DNA of 64,000 bases from Caballeronia humi (GCF_001544475.1 NZ_FCNW02000007.1:118784-182783); one strand, 5' to 3'. Shown: positions 44,192 to 53,511, counted from the first letter of the stretch. Numbers and translations: made by a program. The notes: generated by a model not told the origin, from the sequence alone.

Positions 44192-45517
44192 TTATCGAAT
44201 CGAAGCAGACGTGCGCTTCATGTGCTTCACGTCCTTCACATAGAACGTGCCGGCAAGGCTGATGGCCGCGGCGATCATCACGTAGAACGCGGGCGCCATG
44301 TTGCTGCCGGTACGCGCGATGAGCCACGTGATGAAGAACGGCGCGAAGCCGCCGAAGATCGTCACGGCGAAGTTGTAGGCGACGGAGAGGCCGGTCGAGA
44401 GCACCTTGGTCGGGAACAGCTCGGAGAATGCGGCGAGAATCGGACCGGTGTAGGCTGCGATCAGCACGCCGAAGACCGCCTGGAACACGAGCAGCGATCC
44501 GAGGCTCGGGGCATGGTTGATCCACGCGAACATCGGATACGCGATCAGCAGGATCGCAAGCGCAGCGCCTGAAAGGAAGATGCGGCGGCCGTGCGTATCG
44601 GCGAGCTTGCCGATCACGGGCGAGCAACACATGATCATGAGCCCGCCCATCATGCCGGCGATGAAGCCCGTCGATTGCGGCAGATGCAGCGTGCGCACCG
44701 AATACGTCGGCATGTAGAAGAGCAGCACGTAGGTGCAGACCGTCCACAGGATCACCATCGAAAAGCTGGCGAAGGTTTCGCGCGGAAAATCGGCGAGCAC
44801 TTCCTTGAGCGGCGACTTGGCCTTCGCTTCCTCGGAGACCGCGCTGTACGCGGGCGTTTCGTCCATGCGGCTGCGAATGTAATAGCCCACTGGTCCGATC
44901 AGGATGCCGAGCAGGAACGGCAGGCGCCAGCCCCAGCGATTGAGCGATTCGGTATCGAGCGAAGACGTGACGAACGTACCCACCGCCGCGCCGAGCAGCA
45001 CCGCGAAGCCGATGCTCGCCTGAATCCAGCTCGAGTAGTAAGCGCGCTTTTCAGGCGGGGCATACTCGGTCAGGAAGGCGGTTGCGCCGCCCATCTCGCC
45101 GCCGGCGGAAAATCCCTGCAGCAGCCGGGCGACCACGATCAGCAGCGGCGCCGCCACGCCGATTTGTTCATACGTAGGCGCCAGTCCGATGATCGCCGTG
45201 CCGAACGCCATCAGCAGGATGGTGAGCGAAAGCGCTGCCTTGCGGCCGATCTTGTCGGAGTAGATGCCGAGCACGATGCCGCCCACCGGACGCATGAAGA
45301 AGCCGACGCCGAAGGTCGCCACCGCGAGCAGCAGCGATGTGAGTTCGTTGCCGGTCGGGAAGAACAGCTTCGCGATGATCACCGCGAAGAAGCTGTAGAC
45401 GGTGAAGTCGAACCATTCGAGGCCGTTGCCGAGGACGGTGGCGATAATGGCTCGCCGCCGCTGCTGTGCGAGCGTTTCGACGGATAAGGCCGCGTGCGGT
45501 GAAAGCGTTCCCTGCAT
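44192..45517 (-). CDS. MFS transporter, metabolite:H+ symporter (MHS) type
   Basis: 441 residues with 12 hydrophobic segments; AAGGAAC precedes the ATG. MHS marks: NGLEWFDFTVYSFFAVIIAK in TM1 and MRPVGGIVLGIYSDKIGRKA in loop 2-3. Relatives carry alpha-ketoglutarate, citrate, proline/betaine or shikimate. It is upstream of and close to the amidohydrolase gene and downstream of a LysR gene. Confidence 0.9.
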   Translation of the reverse strand: MQGTLSPHAALSVETLAQQRRRAIIATVLGNGLEWFDFTVYSFFAVIIAKLFFPTGNELTSLLLAVATFGVGFFMRPVGGIVLGIYSDKIGRKAALSLTILLMAFGTAIIGLAPTYEQIGVAAPLLIVVARLLQGFSAGGEMGGATAFLTEYAPPEKRAYYSSWIQASIGFAVLLGAAVGTFVTSSLDTESLNRWGWRLPFLLGILIGPVGYYIRSRMDETPAYSAVSEEAKAKSPLKEVLADFPRETFASFSMVILWTVCTYVLLFYMPTYSVRTLHLPQSTGFIAGMMGGLMIMCCSPVIGKLADTHGRRIFLSGAALAILLIAYPMFAWINHAPSLGSLLVFQAVFGVLIAAYTGPILAAFSELFPTKVLSTGLSVAYNFAVTIFGGFAPFFITWLIARTGSNMAPAFYVMIAAAISLAGTFYVKDVKHMKRTSASIR

Positions 45518-45637
45518 GATGTCGTTCCTTGGGTCAGATGGAGCTGCGACGTATGACTCACATGCTAGAAGAGCATCGATTTATTTCTGAAACGAAAGAT
45601 TCGCATGCTTGCATGCGTACAGCGCATGCGAAGGCGT

Positions 45638-46546
45638 TCAGCTTGCTGCCGGCGTCTGCGCCTGTTCGAACACCCAGCGCGTGAAAAGACGTGCGGCCTG
45701 GTTCTGCGCGCGATCGTTCGGCGACACGATGTAGTAACCTCCGCCGTGACTCGCCGACTCGCGGGTCGCCCGAACGAGAAGGCCGTCGTCGATGCAGGCG
45801 TCGATCATATGACGCCATCCGAGCACGATGCCTTGCCCGAGGATCGCCATCTGTACGAGTTGCGGGTAGTGGTTGATCGTGACGGCTTGCGGTGTCTTTT
45901 GCATCTCGACGTCATTGAGCGCGAGCCATTCGGGCCACGACATCCACTGTCGCTGGCCGTCTTCCTGTATCAGCAGCGTTTCATTCGCGAGGTCGGAGGG
46001 CCGCAGCACGCGGCCGCGCAAGTAGGCGGGCGAGCAGACGGGAAACACTTCTTCGTCGAAGATGCGGCGCGCGGTGAAATGCGGCGCGACGTGCTGCCGG
46101 GCATAGTAGAAGCCGACGTCGAATTCAGCGGGCGACAGCGATGCAAGCCCATCACGCACGATCATGCGCAGCTTGATGTTCGGATAGGCTGTGCGAAAGT
46201 GCGGCAGGCGCGGCGTGAGCCACAACACCGCGACGCCCGACGAACAGGCGACTGTCAGTTCGAGATCGCCATAGCGCTTCATGACTTCTAGCGTAGCCTC
46301 CGCGCAATTGGCGAGGAGCCACTGCACATGCGCCGCGTAGCTTTCGCCGGCGATCGTGAGACGCAACGACCGGTGTTCGCGCACGAAAAGCGAACGCCCG
46401 AGGAATTCCTCTAGCTGCTGTATCTGCCGGCTGATCGCGCTTTGCGTGAGATGGAGTTCGCTTGCGGCTTTGGTAAAGCTCGAATGCCTGACGGCGGCTT
46501 CAAATGCCACGAGACATTGAAGCGGGGGAAGGGGCGTGATGCGCAT
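45638..46546 (-). CDS. LysR family transcriptional regulator (GcvA-like)
   Basis: 302 residues. MRITPLPPLQCLVAFEAAV at the N-terminus and HTH SFTKAASELHLTQSAISRQI are typical of the GcvA branch. It is 120 bases upstream of the MHS-amidohydrolase pair on the same strand and is its probable regulator. Confidence 0.88.
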   Translation of the reverse strand: MRITPLPPLQCLVAFEAAVRHSSFTKAASELHLTQSAISRQIQQLEEFLGRSLFVREHRSLRLTIAGESYAAHVQWLLANCAEATLEVMKRYGDLELTVACSSGVAVLWLTPRLPHFRTAYPNIKLRMIVRDGLASLSPAEFDVGFYYARQHVAPHFTARRIFDEEVFPVCSPAYLRGRVLRPSDLANETLLIQEDGQRQWMSWPEWLALNDVEMQKTPQAVTINHYPQLVQMAILGQGIVLGWRHMIDACIDDGLLVRATRESASHGGGYYIVSPNDRAQNQAARLFTRWVFEQAQTPAAS

Positions 46547-46621
46547 GACGTTGCTCGCTTTCTGGCTGACGTGGACATCATATACGTCGGCCGATCGCGC
46601 ACGTGCGCCTTCATCGCATGA

Positions 46622-47090
46622 TCAAAAATCCAGTCGTGCGTTGAGCGACAGCGTACGCGGCTCGCCCGGCGCGATGTAATCCGCGTACTGGAACTCCCAA
46701 TAGCGGCGATTCGTCAGATTGTCGATCGCCGCGCGGAACGCGACAACGTGCCCGGCGATACGCGTCGCATAAGTCGCGCCGAGGTTCACGAGCATGTGGC
46801 CGGGCGTCTTCAGGTCGCCCGATGGACGCACCGTCGTACTGCCGGTGAACTTGGCATCGGCGCCGATCCTCAGCAGGGCCGGCACGTAGGGCACCGCGTA
46901 ATTCACGTGCGCCGCCGCGACAAAGCCGGGCGCGCCCGCCACGCGATTCCGTTGTTCGTCGAGCCTTTCTCGTAGTGTGTCGCGATCCACATCAGGTTGC
47001 CGCCCACCGTCCAGTTTACCGAGCTGAACATCGCCGCCCGTTTCGATGCCCTGGAATACCGACTCGCCGTCCTGCACGTAGACGTTATCT
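46622..47090 (-). pseudogene. TonB-dependent receptor remnant (C-terminal barrel only, frameshifted)
   Basis: Only about the last 150 codons of a siderophore receptor remain, ending in LSLNARLDF with the terminal Phe. Homology begins near YVQDGESVFQGIETG. A one-base insertion near 47035 and a one-base deletion near 46949 are visible: the intervening stretch reads AMFSSVNWTVGGNLMWIATH only in the next frame, then NRVAGAPGFVAA returns to the original frame. The plug and signal peptide are missing. Non-functional. Confidence 0.8.
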
Positions 47091-47640
47091 ACAAGCTCCA
47101 CTACACGCTGCATCTGCCGTTCACGTTTCGACGTTCTCGAAGCTCGCGCCGACGCTGCTCACCAATCCCGAACTCGCGCGTTCGGCCGAAGCAGGCGCGG
47201 TGCCGCTCACGCGCGAACAGGTGCTCGCCACGGCGGTCGTTGATGGCAAGGCGCACGGGATTGCGGAGGCGCCTGGTGCGCTGTTTTACGCGACGCCGCT
47301 GCATGGATACGCGGTGGGCTTTTTCGCGCCGGGCCACGATCACGGCGACGTGGGCCTCGGCAACGCGTGGCTCTACTACAACGCCAACACGGGCAAGCTG
47401 GCAGGCTCGAACATTCCCGGCCGAGGTTCCGCCGGCGACATCTTCATGCAGGCGCAATTCCCGCTGCACTCGGGACGCATCATCGGACTTCCCGGACGCA
47501 TTCTGATCAGCGTGGTAGGCGTCGCGGTCGCGGTGCTTAGCGCGACCGGTCTCATGATCTGGCTGCGTAAGCGCTCGGCGCGTCGTCGGGCGGCAGCGGC
47601 GCCCGTTCGCACCGCGCGTCAAGGATCGATCACTTCCTGA
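47070..47640 (+). pseudogene. PepSY-type membrane protein remnant (5' truncated)
   Basis: The C-terminal 170 or so codons of a PepSY/iron-uptake membrane protein remain, ending with QFPLHSGRIIGLPGRILISV, a membrane helix and IWLRKRSARRR. A short further piece (YKLHYTLHLP) lies just upstream in another frame, so an internal deletion or frameshift is also present. The N-terminal half and the promoter are gone. Its broken head faces the broken head of the receptor remnant. Confidence 0.72.
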
Positions 47641-47646
47641 ATCTTT

Positions 47647-47672
47647 GGCGACGTTATCGTCGCCGCGCTTTT
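47647..47672 (+). terminator. Intrinsic terminator after the PepSY remnant
   Basis: A 7-bp stem (GGCGACG / CGTCGCC) with a TTAT loop, followed by GCGCTTTT. Confidence 0.6.
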
Positions 47673-48040
47673 CACCAGGACAAGCGATCCATACTTTCGT
47701 ATAGATCGCTAAGACGCGCGGCTTATCCGTTCATCCTCGGGCGTGATTCTTTACATGTGCATGGTCGCTCGACCCTGCACTCAATCCATCTCGAAGTATC
47801 GGCTGATCCAACGATCGTTCCACAAGAACGTGCCTTTGTAGGGATTGGTCTCGCATCGGCCTCGGCCTAGACTGCATTCACCGTAACGCTTCAAGCCGCA
47901 AAGCCCGAATCAAAAAATTTTTGGCACGCGTGGAATGGATGAATCGCTAGCGGTGTTCACATCACTAAGACATCAGATTTGTTTGCAGTGTCATTAAAAC
48001 CCGATGTTCGACAAAAGAATCGCCCACCCATCTAAGGAGT
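47673..48040. other. Intergenic region, 368 bp
   Basis: Moderately AT-rich sequence before the DUF4148 gene, with no protein-like frame. It must contain the promoter of the gene at 48050. No repeat, operator or RNA signature was found. Confidence 0.5.
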
Positions 48041-48049
48041 ATGACTGCC

Positions 48050-48391
48050 ATGAAGAACCTCTTCGTTTGCCTCGCTGTTGCCGCCGGCGTTTTCGCCGCC
48101 CCCGCCGTGAGCTTCGCGCAATCGAACGATCCGGTCACGCGTGCGGAAGTCCGCGCTGATCTGGTGCGTGTCGAGCAGGCCGGCTACAACCCGTCGCTCG
48201 CCAGCGACCCTTACTACCCGCAAGATATTCAAGCCGCTGAAGCAAAGATCTCCAGGCAGGACGATCAAGGCAAGCAAAGCTACGGCGGCGTCGCGGATAC
48301 GTCGTCGGCTTCCGGCAAGCCTGCTCGTGTCGCCATGAAGTCGGCATGCGTCGGCCCGGCCAGCTTCTGCAACCTGTATTTCGGGAGCTGA
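48050..48391 (+). CDS. DUF4148 family secreted protein
   Basis: 113 residues from ATG 48050; AAGGAG lies 10 bases upstream, which favours this over the ATG at 48041. Signal peptide to AVSFAQ, then the DUF4148 core RAEVRADLVRVEQAGYNP and YPQDIQAAEAKI. The family is small, periplasmic, abundant in Burkholderia and of unknown function. A Cys pair near the end (SACVGPASFCNLYF) is an added feature. Confidence 0.88.
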   Translation: MKNLFVCLAVAAGVFAAPAVSFAQSNDPVTRAEVRADLVRVEQAGYNPSLASDPYYPQDIQAAEAKISRQDDQGKQSYGGVADTSSASGKPARVAMKSACVGPASFCNLYFGS

Positions 48392-48474
48392 GTTGGTCAG
48401 GTCATGATGCTGCGGCACGAGCCGTGTGCGCAGCATTTTTGGCGTCTCACCCCTTTAGCATTCTGGAGTCACCC

Positions 48475-49269
48475 GTGAACCTCTTGCCGCGCGCAGCATC
48501 GGTTATCGCCTTGTCTGTTTCTTTCTTTGCATCTGCAGGCGCGATGGCGCAGGATGCTCAACCGGCCCACGGGCCTGTCAAAAACATCGTGCTCGTTCAT
48601 GGTGCCTGGGTGGATGGATCGGGCTGGAAGCCGGTCTACGACATCCTGACCAAGGACGGCTATCACGTCAGCCTCGTGCAGGAACCGCTGACCTCGCTCG
48701 AAGACGACGTCGCCGCAGCCAGGCGCGTGATCGATCTGCAAGACGGGCCGGCGATCCTCGTCGGCCACAGTTACGGCGGCTCGGTGATCACGGAAGCCGG
48801 CGTTGATCCGAAGATCGTCGGGCTCGTGTATGTTGCAGCGCATGCGCCGAATGTCGGCGAGGATGAAGGGTCGCTCGGCAAGAAGACGCCGAGCTATACG
48901 TCGAAACAGGCGGGCGCCGTCGAGAAGACCGCTGACGGCTACACGTACCTCAATCCCGCAGTGTTCCCGAAAGACTTCGCGGCCGATCTGCCGCTTAGCC
49001 AAGCTCAATTCGAATCGCATGGCCAGATCCTGACCGCGGCGAAAGTGTTCAGCACGCCGCTGACCGCCGCCGCGTGGACGACGAAGCCCAGTTGGGGCGT
49101 CGTCGCCGCCAGCGACAAGATCATCAATCCCGATCTCGAACGCTGGTACTACGAGCGGGCGCATAGTCACACGACAGTCATTCGGGGCGCGAGTCACTCG
49201 GTCTACGAGTCGCACCCGCAGCAGGTCGCCGCTGTGATCGAGGATGCGGCGAAGCATGCCCAGCAGTAA
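48475..49269 (+). CDS. Secreted alpha/beta hydrolase
   Basis: 264 residues from GTG 48475, with TGGAGTC upstream. A signal peptide (to AGAMAQD) exports it. Catalytic features: VLVHGAWVDGSGWKPVYD, nucleophile elbow VGHSYGGSV, and RGASHSVYESHP with the His. It resembles the esterase/lipase-like family of periplasmic hydrolases (HSYGG type). Substrate unknown. Confidence 0.88.
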   Translation: MNLLPRAASVIALSVSFFASAGAMAQDAQPAHGPVKNIVLVHGAWVDGSGWKPVYDILTKDGYHVSLVQEPLTSLEDDVAAARRVIDLQDGPAILVGHSYGGSVITEAGVDPKIVGLVYVAAHAPNVGEDEGSLGKKTPSYTSKQAGAVEKTADGYTYLNPAVFPKDFAADLPLSQAQFESHGQILTAAKVFSTPLTAAAWTTKPSWGVVAASDKIINPDLERWYYERAHSHTTVIRGASHSVYESHPQQVAAVIEDAAKHAQQ

Positions 49270-49300
49270 CGTTCGCTAACCTGGCGCGGGCATTGGATGC

Positions 49301-50716
49301 TCAACGCGTGGTGCCCGCGCTCGTCATCGAAATACCGGCAGGATGCGGATTCGCGTCGTTCATGTCTTCGGGCAGCAGGTTGCCGTCGGCAAGGCTGGCA
49401 TCGGCCGATGCCGTCTCCGGATAACGCTCCGGATAAAGATGCCGCTCGGCGACGCTCGCGTCATACGTCCGCGACCACTTGGCGATGACCACCGTCGCGA
49501 GGCTGTTGCCGATCGTGTTGCACGTCGCGATCGCCATTGACATGAAGCGGTACACGCCGAAGATCACCGCGAGTCCTTCGACCGGCAGGATTCCCGTCGA
49601 GGTCACCGTCGCCGCGAACACAACAAACGATCCGCCCGATACCGTCGCCGCGCCCTTCGAAGTCAGCAGCATCAGCAACAGGATGCCGATCTGATGTTCG
49701 AGCGTGATCGGCACGCCGTACGCATGAGCGATGAACATCACGCCCATCGACATGAAGAGCGAAGTGCCATCCAGGTTGAACGCGTACCCCGTCGGCAGCA
49801 CGAGGCCGACCGTCTGCTTCGCACAGCCGAGCCGTTCGAGCTTGATCAAAAGACGCGGCAGCGCGCTTTCCGATGAAGCCGTGCCGAGCACGATGAAGAT
49901 CTCGTCCTTGATATAGCGCAGGAAGCGCCAGAGGGAGAAGCCCGCGAGTTTCGCGATCAATCCCATCACGACGACGATGAACAGGAACACCACGCCATAG
50001 AAGCTCAGCACGAGTTGCGCAAGCGCGATCAACACAGCCGTGCCATTGCTGCCCACCGAGTACGCAACCGCGCCGAACGTGCCGAGCGGCGCGAGCTTCA
50101 TCACGAGGTTGATGAACGAGAACAGCACTTCGGAGACGAGGTCGAGCCCTTCGTTGATCCGCACGCGCCGCCGTTCGGGAATCGCGAGGATGCCGATGCC
50201 GACCATCACCGCGAGCACCACCACCTGCAGCAATTCGCCCTTCGCGAACGCACCGATGAAGTTGTCCGGCACGACGTGCATGATGAACTCGGTGAAGCCT
50301 TGCGGCGCGGCTTTCGCTGCCGTCGCGGGCACGGCGCCCACCGCAACCGACGTCATGCCCTTGCCGATCTGCAGCAGGTTGCCGGCAAGCAGACCGACCA
50401 TCAGCGCGATCGTCGAGACGACTTCGAAGTAGACGATCGCGCGCCAGCCGACGCGTCCCGCGCTCTTCACGTCGCCCGCCGATGCGATGCCGTGCACGAT
50501 CGTAAGGAACACGAGCGGCGCGACGCCCGCCTTGATCAGCGAGAGAAAGATGTCGCCCATCACCTTCAGTTGCGCGGCGAACTTCGGAAAGATCAGCCCG
50601 ACCGCGATGCCCAGCACGAGCGACAGCAATACTTGCATGCCGAGCTTGCGATACCACGGCAGCTTCTTCGGCGGCGCGACGATCGACTCGTCATGTGAAG
50701 CGATTTCGTTGTTCAT
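49301..50716 (-). CDS. Dicarboxylate/amino acid:cation symporter (DAACS family)
   Basis: 471 residues from ATG 50716, with GGAGGAG upstream. DctA/GltP fold: eight helices plus two re-entrant loops. Signatures: LGTASSESALPRLLIKLERL (serine-rich loop), GYAFNLDGTSLFMSMGVMFI, LLTSKGAATVSGGSFVVFAA and ATCNTIGNSLATVVIAKW. It imports a C4-dicarboxylate, glutamate or aspartate with cations. It follows a fumarase-superfamily lyase gene by 23 bases, suggesting uptake of that enzyme's substrate. The C-terminus has an acidic, Asp/Asn-rich tail. Confidence 0.9.
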   Translation of the reverse strand: MNNEIASHDESIVAPPKKLPWYRKLGMQVLLSLVLGIAVGLIFPKFAAQLKVMGDIFLSLIKAGVAPLVFLTIVHGIASAGDVKSAGRVGWRAIVYFEVVSTIALMVGLLAGNLLQIGKGMTSVAVGAVPATAAKAAPQGFTEFIMHVVPDNFIGAFAKGELLQVVVLAVMVGIGILAIPERRRVRINEGLDLVSEVLFSFINLVMKLAPLGTFGAVAYSVGSNGTAVLIALAQLVLSFYGVVFLFIVVVMGLIAKLAGFSLWRFLRYIKDEIFIVLGTASSESALPRLLIKLERLGCAKQTVGLVLPTGYAFNLDGTSLFMSMGVMFIAHAYGVPITLEHQIGILLLMLLTSKGAATVSGGSFVVFAATVTSTGILPVEGLAVIFGVYRFMSMAIATCNTIGNSLATVVIAKWSRTYDASVAERHLYPERYPETASADASLADGNLLPEDMNDANPHPAGISMTSAGTTR

Positions 50717-50739
50717 GATGTGCTCCTCCACGTCGTGGG

Positions 50740-52110
50740 TCAGATGCCGCTCGACAGTTCGATGGCTCGGTCGACCATGCGCGGAGCGAGGCCGAGATAG
50801 TTGGCGGGATCGGTCATGCGATCGATCTCGGCGCGGTCGAAGTGCTTCGTGACCTCGGGCAGCGCCGCGAGCGCCTCGGCGAGCGTGCCGCCCTTTTCGT
50901 TGACGGTGCGGCACGCGTCATAGACGATGTCGTGCGCCTGCTGGCGGCCGGTGAACGGCGCCATGCCCATCATGACGGCCTCCGCGACGATCAGCCCCTT
51001 CGTGATGCCGAGGTTGTGCTTCATGCGCTCCGTATCGACGATCAACCCGCCGAGCGCGAACTTCGCCTGGTGCAGTGCGCCCGCCGACAGGATGAAACTC
51101 TCGGGGATCGCGATCCATTCCGCGTGCCACGGGCCGGTCGCGCGCTCGAAGTCCTGGATCATCGCGTCGACCATCAGGCCCGCGTGCTGGCGTACCGCTT
51201 TGGCTGCGGCGAGCATCAGTTCGCTCGAAATCGGATTGCGCTTTTGCGGCATGGTGCTGCTCGCGCCACGGCCCTTGACGAACGGCTCGTAGACTTCGGC
51301 GAACTCGGTGGACGCCATGATCATGATGTCGAGCGCGATCTTGCCGAGCGAACCCGTCACGAGCGCGAGCAGGTTGACCGCTTCGGCGAAACCGTCGCGG
51401 GCGACGTGCCACGTCGTTGCCGGGACGCCGAGCTTCAGTTCCTCGGCGAGCGCCTTTTGCACCTCGAAGCCCTTGTCGCCGAGCGATGCCAGCGTGCCCG
51501 CCGCGCCCGCGAATTCGACCACCGCCACGCGCGGACGCAGTTCTGCGAGGCGCTCCTGATGCCGGTCGAACATCGCGAGCCAGATGGCGACCTTGTAGCC
51601 GAACGTGACGGGCAGCGCCTGCTGCAAATGCGTGCGGCCGGCCATCGGCGTGTCGCGATGCTTGCTTGCGAGATCGACGAGGATCGCCCGCAACTCGCGA
51701 ATGTCGCCGTCGATCACGTCGAGCGCATCGCGCACTTGCAGCGCGACCGCCGTGTCCATGATGTCCTGCGTGGTCGCGCCCCAGTGAACGTAGCGCCCGG
51801 CGTCGCCGCACATTTCGACCATCTGGTGCACGAGCGGCAAGATCGGATAACCGACGATGTCGGTTTCCTCGCGCATGTGGTCGAAGTCGATCCGCTCGAT
51901 CGTCGATTCCCGCGCGATGACCTGCGCGGCATCGGCGGGAATCACGCCAACGCGCGCCTCGGCTCTCGCCAGCGCGACTTCCACATCGATGTAGCGCTGC
52001 ACGAGCGCGTGATCGGAAAAGAGCGCGCGCATCTTCGCGGTGCCGAATGCGTCACGGAACAGGATGGAATCGACCACGGTGCTGGCCATCGGAATAGTGC
52101 GACTCGTCAT
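50740..52110 (-). CDS. Fumarase/aspartase superfamily lyase (PurB/PcaB-like)
   Basis: 456 residues from ATG 52110. Signature loop GRGASSTMPQKRNPISSE and the earlier conserved blocks VHWGATTQDIMDT and MAGRTHLQQALPVTFGYK assign the superfamily; the pattern is closest to 3-carboxy-cis,cis-muconate cycloisomerase and adenylosuccinate-lyase-like proteins rather than FumC or AspA. It probably eliminates or forms fumarate or a related acid. Co-transcribed with the dicarboxylate carrier and controlled by the divergent GntR gene. No protocatechuate genes are nearby, so PcaB activity is doubtful. Confidence 0.85.
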   Translation of the reverse strand: MTSRTIPMASTVVDSILFRDAFGTAKMRALFSDHALVQRYIDVEVALARAEARVGVIPADAAQVIARESTIERIDFDHMREETDIVGYPILPLVHQMVEMCGDAGRYVHWGATTQDIMDTAVALQVRDALDVIDGDIRELRAILVDLASKHRDTPMAGRTHLQQALPVTFGYKVAIWLAMFDRHQERLAELRPRVAVVEFAGAAGTLASLGDKGFEVQKALAEELKLGVPATTWHVARDGFAEAVNLLALVTGSLGKIALDIMIMASTEFAEVYEPFVKGRGASSTMPQKRNPISSELMLAAAKAVRQHAGLMVDAMIQDFERATGPWHAEWIAIPESFILSAGALHQAKFALGGLIVDTERMKHNLGITKGLIVAEAVMMGMAPFTGRQQAHDIVYDACRTVNEKGGTLAEALAALPEVTKHFDRAEIDRMTDPANYLGLAPRMVDRAIELSSGI

Positions 52111-52165
52111 TGCGACCTCACGAATTTGCGGGAAAGAGACGGAGCAGTCAGAGCCAAAACGCTCA

Positions 52166-52181
52166 ATATGTCCGGACATAT
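52166..52181. promoter_or_regulatory. GntR operator 1, perfect 16-bp palindrome
   Basis: ATATGTCCGGACATAT, between the lyase and GntR starts, 56 bases upstream of the lyase gene. It shares the arms ATATGT...ACATAT with operator 2. Confidence 0.75.
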
Positions 52182-52189
52182 ACAGATTA

Positions 52190-52205
52190 ATATGTTCGAA
52201 CATAT
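52190..52205. promoter_or_regulatory. GntR operator 2, perfect 16-bp palindrome
   Basis: ATATGTTCGAACATAT, 24 bases centre to centre from operator 1. It covers the -35 region of a possible GntR promoter whose -10 would be TATGAT at 52215-52220, which suits autorepression. Confidence 0.75.
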
Positions 52206-52256
52206 GCAACAAGCTATGATTTACCCTAGGCCAAGCAAAACCTCACAAAAACGACC

Positions 52257-52988
52257 ATGAACAGACCGCATTTCGCCGATATCGCCCGAGAGTTGACCGA
52301 GGCGATCGCCTCCGGCCGTTATCCAGTGGGCTCGGTGCTCCCGACCGAACTCGAACTACGCGATCAGTACCAGACGAGCCGTCACACGGTGCGGGCCGCG
52401 TTGCACGAATTACAACAAATGGGACTGGTCTCGAGGCGCAAGAACGCGGGGACGCGGGTCGAATCGGCGCGTCCGCGAAATGAGTTCCGGCCGACGCTCG
52501 CCTCGGTGGATGACCTCGTGCAGTTCGGCTCGGAGCACTTGCGGCTGGTGCAATCGGTGGAGGAGATCGTCGCGGAAGGCAGGCTCGCGAAGACGTTGAA
52601 GTGCACGGACGGCGCGCGCTGGCTGCGTATATCCAGTCTGCGTATCGATGGCGGCAAGGACAGCCCGCCCGTTGGCTGGACGGATGTCTACATCGATCCC
52701 GACTACATCGACGTAGCCGAAGCCGCGCGCGAAGAGCCCGGCACGCTGATCAGCTCGTTGATCGAGGCGCGCCACGGACGCAGCATCGCGGAAATCCAGC
52801 AGGGCGTGCAGGCGGTATTGGTGTCACAAGAGATGGCAGAACGGCTGCGCGTCGAAAAAGGCACGGCCGCACTCGAAATCGTGCGGCGCTATCTGGATTC
52901 GTCCGGCGCGACCTTCGAGATATCGATCAGCGTCCATCCTGCCGAGCGCTTTTCAGTCGCGATGCGTCTCAAACGGTCGGACGTCTAG
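52257..52988 (+). CDS. GntR family regulator with UTRA effector domain (HutC-like)
   Basis: 243 residues. GntR winged helix at residues 5-70 (VLPTELELRDQYQTSRHTVR) and UTRA domain from about 90 to 238 (ISSLRIDGGKDSPPVGWTDV... VRRYLDSSGATFEISISVHP). Divergent from the lyase-carrier operon with twin palindromes between, so it should regulate that operon and itself, with a small carboxylate or related metabolite as effector. Confidence 0.9.
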   Translation: MNRPHFADIARELTEAIASGRYPVGSVLPTELELRDQYQTSRHTVRAALHELQQMGLVSRRKNAGTRVESARPRNEFRPTLASVDDLVQFGSEHLRLVQSVEEIVAEGRLAKTLKCTDGARWLRISSLRIDGGKDSPPVGWTDVYIDPDYIDVAEAAREEPGTLISSLIEARHGRSIAEIQQGVQAVLVSQEMAERLRVEKGTAALEIVRRYLDSSGATFEISISVHPAERFSVAMRLKRSDV

Positions 52989-53049
52989 CGTCGCCAGATC
53001 CGGCAGGTACGGCGCATGCTCCCTTTAAAGGAACAATGGGAGCAAAGCC

Positions 53050-53511
53050 ATGACCTCGGACCGACATTCAAGAAGGTGTCACCCCTGGACAGAGAGAAAG
53101 GTGCAGGCGGATTCGTCGCGATTGCATGTGCTGGTCGTCGACGACAACATCAATGCAGCGCAGGCGCTGGCCGCGTATTTATCTTTCGAAGGGATGGAGT
53201 GCCGCCTGGCCTACGGCGGCGCGGAAGCGATCCGGATGGGCACCGACTGGAATCCGGACGTGATCATCATGGATATCTCGATGCCGGAATGCAACGGCTT
53301 CCAGGCAGCGCTCGCACTGCGGCACGATGAACGCACGAGTCCCATCGCGATCATCGCATTCACGGCGCTCGATGAGTCCGAGGTTCGCAGGCATCTCACG
53401 AACCACGAATTCGACGGTTACTGCCAGAAAGGGCAGGAGCCCGCGCATCTGACCGCGCTCATCACGCGGCTGGCGCAAACAAACGGTGGAGTGAGCGCTC
53501 TCCGTTCTTAA
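53050..53511 (+). CDS. Stand-alone receiver-domain response regulator
   Basis: 153 residues; GGGAGC precedes the ATG. A basic 25-residue lead is followed by one receiver domain: VLVVDDNINAAQAL (acidic pocket), phospho-Asp in VIIMDISMPECNGF, Thr in AIIAFTAL and Lys in YCQKGQ. No output domain. It may act through protein contacts or phosphotransfer with a kinase elsewhere. Its last 4 bases overlap the convergent gene. Confidence 0.87.
   Translation: MTSDRHSRRCHPWTERKVQADSSRLHVLVVDDNINAAQALAAYLSFEGMECRLAYGGAEAIRMGTDWNPDVIIMDISMPECNGFQAALALRHDERTSPIAIIAFTALDESEVRRHLTNHEFDGYCQKGQEPAHLTALITRLAQTNGGVSALRS

Noticed and set aside
44181..44747. N-terminal extension of the amidohydrolase frame
   Set aside because: It is antisense-frame sequence inside the MHS carrier gene; the ATG at 44180 has a good ribosome site.
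49284..49320. 9-bp hairpin with a 19-base loop across the end of the dicarboxylate carrier gene
   Set aside because: It overlaps the stop codon and lacks a T-run; too weak to call a terminator.
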